The notes below the pieces were generated by a model. That model was not told the origin of the DNA, did not search any database, and saw nothing but the letters and a program-made list of their open reading frames with translations. A stretch of 8,374 nucleotides of DNA from an uncultured Caryophanales bacterium (GTDB lineage Bacteria; Bacillota_I; Bacilli_A; RFN20; CAG-826). The stretch is taken from positions 1 to 8,374 of the forward strand of contig CAMKAQ010000029.1 in NCBI GenBank assembly GCA_946410525.1, given 5' to 3'. How positions within the stretch are numbered: position 1 is the first letter of the stretch; every line of letters begins with the position of its first letter. The translations under genes and the position numbers were made by a program. Shown here piece by piece: positions 1 through 5,541 of the stretch.

Positions 1-886
1 CAAAGCGGACAACTCTCCTTGCGATATAAAGAGGATCCTCACCAGCTTCAAGCATCCTAGCGAGCCAATAGACAGCCGCATCAGGATCGCTGTTTCTCAT
101 TGATTTATGGAGGGCGGAGATAAGGTTATAGTGCTCTTCGCCTTTCTTGTCATAGAGGAATGACTTCCTAGAAGTCACTTGCTCAACAATCTCTTTGGAG
201 ACGGTGATCGTGTCATCTTGCCTGTCACCATTGAGAACAACCATCTCAAGGGTTGATAAAGCGCCTCTGGCATCGCCATTAGAGAAGGTGGCGATTGTTT
301 CAAGGACTTGCTTCGAGGCTTTGATCTTCATGCCGCCGAAACCACGTTTGTCGGAGATGGCCTTCTTCAGAAGAGCGGCAATATCATCAACCGTCAAAGG
401 ATTGAGGACGAAGACCTTGCAGCGTGACAAAAGAGCGTTGTTGATCTCAAAGGAAGGATTCTCTGTTGTGGCACCCACTAAGATGATGCTGCCTTTCTCA
501 ACGAAAGGAAGGAAAGCGTCTTGCTGGGCTTTGTTGAATCTATGGATTTCGTCTACGAAGACGATTGTCTTGCCACCGAAGAGGCGGTTTTTCTCCGCTT
601 CTTCCATGACGGTTTTGATTTCTTTGATTCCGCTGGTGACCGCGGAGAAGGTGATGAAATCTGCTTTCGTCATATTGGCGATCACTTTGGCAATCGTGGT
701 CTTTCCGACTCCAGGCGGGCCCCAGAAAATCATCGAAGGGATTTTGTCGCTTTCGATGAGGTTCCTAAGGATTTTGCCTTTGCCTAAAAGATGGTCTTGG
801 CCGACTATCTCATCAATAGATGTAGGTCTAAGACGCTCAGCCAAAGGCTCATTGTTTTCGTTCCAAAAGGACATCTGTTCGTTCAT
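1..886 (-). CDS. rarA: RarA (MgsA/YrvN) AAA+ replication-fork ATPase, C-terminus missing
   Basis: This is the N-terminal 295 residues of a replication-associated recombination protein A, cut by the left edge of the window. The family is about 420-450 residues long. Seen directly: the opening PLAERLRPTSIDEIVGQ, Walker A GPPGVGKT (residues 56-63), Walker B FVDEIHRFN (about 110-118), sensor 1 GATTENP (138-144) and an arginine finger LLSRC (152-156). RarA is a cytoplasmic clamp-loader-like ATPase that acts with SSB at stalled forks. The missing part should hold the tetramerisation domain. The ATG at 886 is chosen because it gives a usual N-terminus. An in-frame ATG at 892 adds two residues, and neither has a clear Shine-Dalgarno site. 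It is divergent from nrdG with a very short shared promoter region. Family assignment is secure; only the exact start is uncertain. Confidence 0.95.
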   Translation of the reverse strand, partial: MNEQMSFWNENNEPLAERLRPTSIDEIVGQDHLLGKGKILRNLIESDKIPSMIFWGPPGVGKTTIAKVIANMTKADFITFSAVTSGIKEIKTVMEEAEKNRLFGGKTIVFVDEIHRFNKAQQDAFLPFVEKGSIILVGATTENPSFEINNALLSRCKVFVLNPLTVDDIAALLKKAISDKRGFGGMKIKASKQVLETIATFSNGDARGALSTLEMVVLNGDRQDDTITVSKEIVEQVTSRKSFLYDKKGEEHYNLISALHKSMRNSDPDAAVYWLARMLEAGEDPLYIARRVVRF

Positions 887-918
887 GCGCATTTATTCTA
901 CTTTATTTTGTCTGGGTT

Positions 919-924
919 TATAAT
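919..924 (+). promoter_or_regulatory. Candidate -10 element of nrdG
   Basis: A perfect TATAAT lies 8 bases before the ATG at 933. No good -35 hexamer sits 16-18 bp upstream; TTCTAC at 896-901 is poor. If the element is used, transcription would begin at about 931, practically at the start codon, which fits the lack of a Shine-Dalgarno site. On the opposite strand a TAGAAT (900 down to 895) could be the rarA -10, so the two divergent promoters would be packed into about 46 bp. This is inference from sequence only. Confidence 0.45.
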
Positions 925-932
925 ATGTGCAT

Positions 933-1631
933 ATGGATTTCAGTGGCATGGAGAAGCTTTCGCTTCTAGATTTTGACGACAACATCACCTGTACTTTGTT
1001 CTTTGCGGGCTGCAACATGCGTTGCCCGTTTTGTCATAACTCGGCTTTGGTTATTCCCGGAATGAAACCACAGTTCATCCCTTGGCAAGACATCAAAGAC
1101 TTCCTTGAGAAGAGGAAAAACGTTCTTGATGCCGTCTGCGTTTCGGGCGGTGAATGCACTTTGATGCCGGATTTGCTGGAGAAATTGGGTGAAATCAAGG
1201 CCTTAGGATACAAAGTTAAATTGGACACTAACGGCTCTCGACCAGAGATTCTTAAGATCGCTGTCGAACAGGGTCTAGTCGATTACGTCGCAATGGACAT
1301 CAAGAACTCCAAGGAGAAATACGCGAAAACCATTGGAGTGGACAACGTCGACATCAAAGACATTGAGGAATCAGTCGATTACCTCATGCACACCGATCTC
1401 GTCGATTATGAATTCAGAACGACCATAATCGAAGAATTCCATGAGACCGAAGACATTGAGAAGATCTCTCTTTGGCTTGCAGGTGCAAAACGTCACTTCC
1501 TCCAGCAATATGTTGATAGGGATGGCTGCATTGAACATGGTTTCCATCCTGTACCAAAAGAAAAGGCCCTCATTTGGAAGGCCATTCTTGATAAGAATAT
1601 TGAGAAAGTCGAACTTCGTGGTTACGAATGA
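933..1631 (+). CDS. nrdG: Anaerobic ribonucleotide reductase activating protein NrdG (radical SAM)
   Basis: This is a 232-residue radical-SAM enzyme of the NrdG2 type. It uses a [4Fe-4S] cluster and S-adenosylmethionine to install the glycyl radical on NrdD. Seen: the cluster motif CNMRCPFC (C27, C31, C34), SGGE (71-74) for SAM binding, and a core-strand motif LDTNGSRP (98 on). The N-terminus MDFSGMEKLSLLDF aligns with the usual family opening (KIGGF.KFSLIDYPG), so I take the ATG at 933. A GTG at 927 and an ATG at 948 are alternatives. No Shine-Dalgarno site precedes it. The gene converges on trxB-nrdD and its TGA overlaps the trxB stop by 10 bp. The pairing with nrdD across the window supports the substrate assignment over a pyruvate-formate-lyase activase. 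Confidence 0.93.
   Translation: MDFSGMEKLSLLDFDDNITCTLFFAGCNMRCPFCHNSALVIPGMKPQFIPWQDIKDFLEKRKNVLDAVCVSGGECTLMPDLLEKLGEIKALGYKVKLDTNGSRPEILKIAVEQGLVDYVAMDIKNSKEKYAKTIGVDNVDIKDIEESVDYLMHTDLVDYEFRTTIIEEFHETEDIEKISLWLAGAKRHFLQQYVDRDGCIEHGFHPVPKEKALIWKAILDKNIEKVELRGYE
1556..1583 (-). terminator. Possible trxB-nrdD terminator inside the nrdG 3' end
   Basis: Read on the minus strand, GGCCTT (1583-1578), loop CCAAATG and AGGGCC (1570-1565) make a 6-bp stem with one G-U pair. It is followed by TTTTCTTTT (1564-1556). The U-tract is good but the stem is short. It lies about 40-65 nt past the trxB stop, which is the right place to end that operon, yet it is within nrdG coding sequence. Moderate to low confidence. 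Confidence 0.4.
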
Positions 1632-2530
1632 GACTTGGTCGTTAGATAGGTATTAGCATTTAAGGCGGCTATCGCACCATCGTTGCAAGCGGTGGTGAGC
1701 TGCCTTATTTTTTTGACCCTGCAATCACCGGCGGCAAAGACGCCTTCGGTCTTGGTGGCCATGTTCTCATCGGTAACGATGAAGCCCTTATCTAATTCGA
1801 CGAGATTAGAGAATCTCTCGTTATCTGGAACCTGTCCGATAGCGACGAAGACACCGTTGATCTCAATCGTCATAGGTTTCTTGTCGAGTCTTCCCTCGAA
1901 GGAGACGCTTTCGACCTTATCCGTGCCGTTGAAGCGGACGGAATTGTAGTTATGGTAGATTGAGACGTTTTGAAGAGACTTAAGAGCGCTCACAAGGATA
2001 TCGTCAGCGAAGAACTTATCAAATAAGGTAACGACATCGACATGACGGGAGGTCTTGGCTAGAAGCAAAGCATACTGAAGGGCGCTATTAGCGTCACCAA
2101 TGACCATCGTGTCTTTGCCAGTGAAGAAGGCACCATCGCAAACGGCGCAGTAAGAGACGCCTTTGAGGTTCTCTCCTGGGATGCCTAAGTGACGGTGTTT
2201 GACTCCGCTAGCGATGATGACGGCTCTACCTTCATAATCGCCATATTCGCAATGAGCAACGAAGTTGTCGCCTTTCTTTTCGATGGATTTGACCTCATCC
2301 ATCTCGAATTCGGCGCCTAAGGCAGTGATCTGCTCGAAAAGGTTATTGGACCATTCTAAGCCAGAGATCTCTTTGATGGATGGGAAGTTCTCAACTCTTG
2401 GAGAATCGGCGATTTGACCGCCGAACGCTTGCTTCTCGATGAGTTTAACGCTTCTTCCAGCTCTCAGCGAATAAAGGGCCGCGGTCATTGCCGCAGCCCC
2501 TCCGCCTATGATTAGAATATCAGGCAGCAT
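1622..2530 (-). CDS. trxB: Thioredoxin reductase-like flavoprotein (TrxB), NADPH motif degenerate
   Basis: This is a 302-residue low-molecular-weight thioredoxin reductase-type flavoprotein, close to the usual family length. Seen: N-terminal FAD motif GGGAAA (9-14), GGQI (37-40), redox-active CAVC (C128, C131, normally CATC), the nucleotide-binding strand VIGDANSA (143-150, normally GGGDSA), and the C-terminal FAD motif GVFAAGDCR (263-271) followed by RQLTTACNDGAIAA. Where canonical enzymes carry HRRxxxR to grip the NADPH 2'-phosphate, this one reads TLFDKFFAD (168-176), so NADPH use is doubtful. The ATG lies inside the nrdD 3' end (11-bp overlap) after an AAAGGCGG Shine-Dalgarno site, indicating translational coupling. 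Its likely job is to reduce the redoxin domain fused to NrdD. The 3' end overlaps the nrdG stop. Confidence 0.92.
   Translation of the reverse strand: MLPDILIIGGGAAAMTAALYSLRAGRSVKLIEKQAFGGQIADSPRVENFPSIKEISGLEWSNNLFEQITALGAEFEMDEVKSIEKKGDNFVAHCEYGDYEGRAVIIASGVKHRHLGIPGENLKGVSYCAVCDGAFFTGKDTMVIGDANSALQYALLLAKTSRHVDVVTLFDKFFADDILVSALKSLQNVSIYHNYNSVRFNGTDKVESVSFEGRLDKKPMTIEINGVFVAIGQVPDNERFSNLVELDKGFIVTDENMATKTEGVFAAGDCRVKKIRQLTTACNDGAIAALNANTYLTTKSHS
1661..1714 (+). terminator. Intrinsic terminator of nrdG, embedded antisense in trxB
   Basis: On the plus strand, TAAGGCGGCT (1661-1670) pairs with AGCTGCCTTA (1698-1707) with one G-U pair. After a four-base bulge ATCG, CACCATCG (1675-1682) pairs with CGGTGGTG (1690-1697), also with one G-U pair, closing the 7-nt loop TTGCAAG. 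Seven T follow at once (1708-1714). Together this is an 18-bp interrupted stem plus U-tract, 30 nt after the nrdG stop. It lies opposite the trxB codons for its conserved FAD-binding segment, so protein constraint could partly explain the bases, but the T-tract placement is exactly that of a rho-independent terminator. Confidence 0.68.
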
Positions 2531-4910
2531 TTCCGCCTTTCACCTTCTGGATGTAGCCTCTGATGTCGGAAGCGTTCTCGTATGCATCATAAGCTTCACC
2601 ATTTGGAACTAAGAGAGTCGGCGCATTGGTGATACCGAAAGCGGTGGTCGTCTCTTTGTTTGAAACAGCGTCGATCTGTTCGTATTCGATGCCTTCTTTA
2701 TCAAGCATCATCTTCGCCATCTTGCAGTTTGGGCAGGTTGGGGAAGTGAAGAGCATGACTTTGGTCACTTTTGGAGCGGAAGCCTTCTCTTCGTGCTCGC
2801 AGCACTCACAAGCGCTGTCGTGAGCGTGTGGACGGGAATTCTCGTTTGGAATGTAGGTCTTACGATCTTTGTATTCCTGAGCCTTTCCATCATTCCAGTT
2901 CTTAACTGGACGGTAGTAACCGGTGATACGGGACCAAACCTCAGCCTCTTTTCCGCAGATTGGGCAGGTGTGGACTTCACCATTGATGTAACCGTGATCC
3001 TGGCAGATCGAATAGGTTGGGGACATGGTGTAGTAAGGAAGTTTGTAGTTCTCGGCGATCTTACGGACGAGCTTCATGCAGCTCTCCCAGTTTGGAAGAC
3101 GCTGGCCAAGGAAGGTATGGAAGACGGTGCCAGAGGTGTAAAGGGTCTGGAATCTGTCTTCGATATCAAGAGCGGCGAAGATATCGTCGGTGTAGCCAAC
3201 TGGTAAGTGGGAGCTGTTGGTGTAGTAAGGGGTCTCACCAGCACCGCCGGCAGTGAGGATGTCTGGATATCTCTCACGGTCATGCTTCGCAAGACGGAAG
3301 GCAGTGGACTCAGCTGGGGTAGCCTCAAGGTTGTAGAGGTCGCCATATCTTTCCTGATAGTCGGAAAGGCGGGCTCTCATGTGGTTGAGGACCTCAACGG
3401 TGAAATCCTGGGCAGCCTGAGTGGTGAGGTCGGCTTTGATCCAACGGGCATTTAAGCAAGCTTCGTTCATACCAACGAGACCGATGGTGGAGAAGTGGTT
3501 CTTGAAGGAGCCAAGGTAATGCTTGGTGTATGGATATAAGCCAGCTTCAAGGAGTTTGGTGATGGTCTTACGCTTGACGCTGAGTGAGCGGGCGGCGATA
3601 TCCATCATGCCATCGAGTCTGGCATAGAAGTCTTCCTTGTTGGTGGCAAGGTAAGCGATACGTGGCATGTTGATGGTAACAACACCGACGGAACCGGTGC
3701 TTTCACCACTTCCGAAGTAACCACCGGACTTCTTACGGAGCTCACGGAGGTCAAGACGGAGACGGCAGCACATAGAACGGACATCGCTTGGCTTCATGTC
3801 GCTGTTGATGTAGTTGCTGAAGTATGGGGTGCCGTATTTGGCGGTCATTGTGAAGAGGAGACGGTTGTTCTCGGTATCGGACCAATCGAATTCTCTGGTG
3901 ATGGAATAGGTTGGGATTGGGTATTGGAATCCACGGCCGTTGGCATCGCCTTCGATCATGACTTCGATGAAGGCTTTGTTGATCATATCCATCTCGGCTT
4001 TGCAATCACCATAGGTGAAATCCATTTCTTTGCCACCGACGATGGCTGGGAGGTTCTTAAGATCCTCTGGGACAGTCCAGTCGAGGGTGATGTTGGTGAA
4101 TGGAGCCTGGGTTCCCCAACGGGATGGGGTGTTGACACCGAAGATGAAGGATTGGATGCACTGCTTGACTTGCTTGTAGGTAAGGTTGTCAACCTTAACG
4201 AATGGGGCGAGATAAGTGTCAAATGAACTGAATGCCTGAGCTCCCGCCCATTCGTTCTGCATAATACCGAGGAAGTTGACCATCTGGTTGCAAAGGGTGC
4301 TCAAATGGCCGGCTGGGGTGCTGGTGATCTTGCCTGGAACGCCACCCAAACCCTGTTGGATGAGCTGTTTGAGGGACCAGCCAGCGCAATAGCCGGTAAG
4401 CATGGAAAGGTCATGGATGTGGATGTCCGCATTACGGTGGGCATCACCGATTTCCTTATCGTAAACCTGGCTTAACCAGTAATTAGCGGTAACCGCGCCG
4501 CTGTTACTGAGGATAAGACCACCGACGGAATAAGTGACGGTACTGTTCTCTTTAACACGCCAGTCGCTGATTTTGAGATAGTTGTCGACGACTGTCGCAT
4601 AGTTAAGCTCGGTCTTCTTGATCTCACGGATATCCGCATGTTTCTTACGGTAGTCCATGTAGCTGTGGGCCACATCGACGTATCCAGCCTGGATCAAGAC
4701 GATTTCAACGCTGTCCTGAATGTCTTCAACATCCACGATGCCATTGTTGACCTTCTTATTGAACTCCGCTGTGACACGGCGAGCTAAAAGCTCAATGATA
4801 TTTTTATCTGCTTCTTTGTGTTCCGCGACGAAAGCTCTTTCGATAGCTTTCTCGATTCTCGATAAATCAAATTCAACGATCGATTCATCTCTTTTTCTAA
4901 CTTTTAACAT
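2520..4910 (-). CDS. nrdD: Class III anaerobic ribonucleoside-triphosphate reductase NrdD with fused C-terminal glutaredoxin-like domain
   Basis: A 796-residue glycyl-radical enzyme that reduces ribonucleotides to deoxyribonucleotides under anaerobiosis. Domains: ATP-cone allosteric domain (about 1-95); catalytic barrel with an active-site Cys in LTGYCAGW (C175) and a finger-loop Cys pair in RSMCCRLRLD (C381/C382, probable thiyl site); CPIC (C649, C652); glycyl-radical motif RITGYYRPVKNW with radical Gly about 664; a Cys/His-rich linker (HAHDSACECCEH, about 695-706); then a glutaredoxin/thioredoxin-like domain (about 714-796) with CPNC (C726, C729) and a cis-Pro-type NAPT. The ATG at 4910 is chosen because AAAGGAG sits 8 nt upstream; an in-frame ATG at 4940 lacks this. 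The fused redoxin and downstream trxB suggest the redoxin-reduced subclass, not the formate-using E. coli type (inference). Codon use looks strongly biased, as in highly expressed genes. Confidence 0.97.
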   Translation of the reverse strand: MLKVRKRDESIVEFDLSRIEKAIERAFVAEHKEADKNIIELLARRVTAEFNKKVNNGIVDVEDIQDSVEIVLIQAGYVDVAHSYMDYRKKHADIREIKKTELNYATVVDNYLKISDWRVKENSTVTYSVGGLILSNSGAVTANYWLSQVYDKEIGDAHRNADIHIHDLSMLTGYCAGWSLKQLIQQGLGGVPGKITSTPAGHLSTLCNQMVNFLGIMQNEWAGAQAFSSFDTYLAPFVKVDNLTYKQVKQCIQSFIFGVNTPSRWGTQAPFTNITLDWTVPEDLKNLPAIVGGKEMDFTYGDCKAEMDMINKAFIEVMIEGDANGRGFQYPIPTYSITREFDWSDTENNRLLFTMTAKYGTPYFSNYINSDMKPSDVRSMCCRLRLDLRELRKKSGGYFGSGESTGSVGVVTINMPRIAYLATNKEDFYARLDGMMDIAARSLSVKRKTITKLLEAGLYPYTKHYLGSFKNHFSTIGLVGMNEACLNARWIKADLTTQAAQDFTVEVLNHMRARLSDYQERYGDLYNLEATPAESTAFRLAKHDRERYPDILTAGGAGETPYYTNSSHLPVGYTDDIFAALDIEDRFQTLYTSGTVFHTFLGQRLPNWESCMKLVRKIAENYKLPYYTMSPTYSICQDHGYINGEVHTCPICGKEAEVWSRITGYYRPVKNWNDGKAQEYKDRKTYIPNENSRPHAHDSACECCEHEEKASAPKVTKVMLFTSPTCPNCKMAKMMLDKEGIEYEQIDAVSNKETTTAFGITNAPTLLVPNGEAYDAYENASDIRGYIQKVKGGNAA

Positions 4911-4931
4911 ACACAACGCTCCTTTCGCGTT
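4911..4931 (-). promoter_or_regulatory. nrdD ribosome-binding site in a small hairpin loop
   Basis: On the minus strand AACGC (4931-4927) and GCGTT (4919-4915) form a 5-bp stem around the 7-nt loop GAAAGGA, which holds most of the AAAGGAG Shine-Dalgarno site; the last G of AGGAG is in the stem. This site fixes the nrdD start at 4910. The hairpin could tune ribosome access or simply present the site. Confidence 0.5.
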
Positions 4932-4980
4932 CGCACACACATGGGGATTAAGTAATAAGGGGCTTTAAAACGCCTCCATT

Positions 4981-5029
4981 ACCGACCCGATTTATGTTGG
5001 GAAGATTCGGTTCATCTTCCTTGCACCGA
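4981..5029 (-). promoter_or_regulatory. Structured 5' leader of nrdD (hairpin with possible pseudoknot)
   Basis: On the minus strand a perfect 7-bp hairpin GGAAGAT / ATCTTCC (5020-5014 and 5006-5000) has loop GAACCGA. The loop's ACCGA can pair with a TCGGT just upstream (5029-5025) or with another TCGGT downstream (4985-4981), giving alternative or pseudoknotted folds. Next comes GGAGGC...GCCCC (about 4976-4959), another weak stem. I do not recognise a known riboswitch class here. The layout suggests an RNA element controlling nrdD, but this is a by-eye fold. Confidence 0.35.
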
Positions 5030-5031
5030 TA

Positions 5032-5063
5032 ATCATAAGGAACGGATAGCAAATTGCAATCAA
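5032..5063 (-). promoter_or_regulatory. Weak candidate nrdD promoter
   Basis: On the minus strand TTGATT (5063-5058) and TATGAT (5037-5032) are separated by 20 bp, which is longer than ideal. If used, the transcript would begin near 5025, exactly where the structured leader begins. That would leave a 5' untranslated region of about 115 nt. Low confidence. Confidence 0.22.
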
Positions 5064-5098
5064 AATGCACACCTATTTTTGAGAAAAATCTTGAAAAC

Positions 5099-5336
5099 TT
5101 TTTCACAGAGTTTTCCACAATGAAAAACACTAGTATTTTTGCCATTTTGACGGGCACCAAAAGAAAGATAATGAAGTCAATAATAAAAATATCAATTTAT
5201 GACAGTGTATCAAAAAGTACGAATATAAGCGCTGACAAGCCGTTTTCTCGTTTCAAAAAAATCTTTTGACGTCGTGATCAGTCAAATTTCCGCGTGAATC
5301 ACTGCTCCTTACATTGACGAATAAAAATGTGGAAAA
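5099..5336. promoter_or_regulatory. Cluster of three DnaA-box-like sites
   Basis: TTTTTCACA (5099-5107, plus), TTTTCCACA (5111-5119, plus) and TTTTCCACA (5328-5336, minus) all fit the relaxed DnaA box TTWTNCACA; none has the strict TTATNCACA. The first two are in tandem, with starts 12 bp apart, upstream of the candidate nrdD promoter. DnaA control of ribonucleotide reductase genes is known for E. coli nrdAB; its use here is inference. Confidence 0.35.
5265..5286. repeat. TTTGAC/GTCAAA inverted repeat
   Basis: TTTGAC (5265-5270) and GTCAAA (5281-5286) are perfect 6-bp inverted arms around a 10-bp spacer that itself contains TGATCA. The 22-bp size and symmetry suit a dimeric repressor site, about halfway between nrdD and mscL. 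It may be chance in AT-rich sequence. Confidence 0.3.
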
Positions 5337-5463
5337 CTTAAAGGCCAAAAAATGCGATGGGAATTGATGAATTTTGAGGTCTCTTTCACTATTAAATTCG
5401 CGTATCAAAAAACTACTAATTTTTAGAGCGTTTTGATACACCTTGAAGCACTATTTTGGTATG

Positions 5464-5479
5464 GCGTGCGCACGTGCAC
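5464..5479. other. 16-bp alternating purine-pyrimidine tract (Z-DNA-prone)
   Basis: The bases GCGTGCGCACGTGCAC alternate strictly purine-pyrimidine for 16 bp. They contain nested palindromes: CGTGCGCACG (5465-5474), GCACGTGC (5470-5477) and GTGCAC (5474-5479). It is a GC-rich island in an otherwise AT-rich region, 80-95 bp upstream of the mscL start. Such tracts are known to favour left-handed DNA under negative supercoiling; a role here is inference. Confidence 0.6.
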
Positions 5480-5506
5480 CATATTTATATAGAAGTATTT
5501 AATTTT

Positions 5507-5541
5507 TGATAGAGTGCGCTATCATAAAATCAACAATTGTT
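5507..5541 (+). promoter_or_regulatory. mscL promoter region with overlapping inverted repeats
   Basis: TGATAGAGTGCGCTATCA (5507-5524) has 6-bp inverted arms and overlaps the candidate -10 (TATCAT 5520-5525 or TAAAAT 5525-5530). A perfect 10-bp palindrome AACAATTGTT follows at 5532-5541. No clear -35 hexamer is visible at the right distance. The 11-mer TATCATAAAAT (5520-5530) recurs at the ATP-grasp gene promoter. The arrangement suggests repression by a dimeric factor. Confidence 0.4.

Larger units (their letters stand above)
5205..5511. repeat. GTATCAAAA motif family, four copies
   Basis: GTGTATCAAAA occurs at 5205-5215 (plus) and identically on the minus strand at 5441-5431. GTATCAAAA occurs at 5402-5410 (plus), and TATCAAAA on the minus strand at 5511-5504. 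The copies at 5402-5410 and 5431-5439 form a perfect 9-bp inverted repeat with a 20-bp spacer. All lie between nrdD and mscL. This looks like a dispersed operator rather than a coding or mobile repeat; the binding factor is unknown. Confidence 0.5.

Noticed and set aside
195..923. A 242-residue plus-strand open frame opposite rarA
   Set aside because: The minus strand encodes unmistakable RarA motifs throughout; the plus-strand translation shows no family features.
1622..1660. TGA read as Trp (mycoplasma-type code), which would extend nrdG
   Set aside because: nrdG and nrdD both end sensibly at TGA, family lengths fit, and Trp is encoded by TGG throughout.
2765..4675. Long open frames on the opposite strand and other frames of nrdD
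   Set aside because: They are shadows of a strongly codon-biased gene; none has a ribosome-binding site or recognisable domain.
4959..4976. GGAGGC/GCCCC stem as an intrinsic terminator or attenuator before nrdD
   Set aside because: The stem is short and imperfect, and no U-tract follows it on the minus strand.
5123..5140. NrdR box: AAAAACACTAGTATTTTT is a near-perfect palindrome containing ACACTA
   Set aside because: Only the left half resembles the NrdR consensus (acaCwATATaTwgtgt), and no second box lies at the expected spacing of about three helical turns.
5253..5441. A 62-residue minus-strand open frame in the intergenic region
   Set aside because: No Shine-Dalgarno site and no recognisable domain, and its sequence is built from the AT-rich repeats; more likely regulatory DNA.
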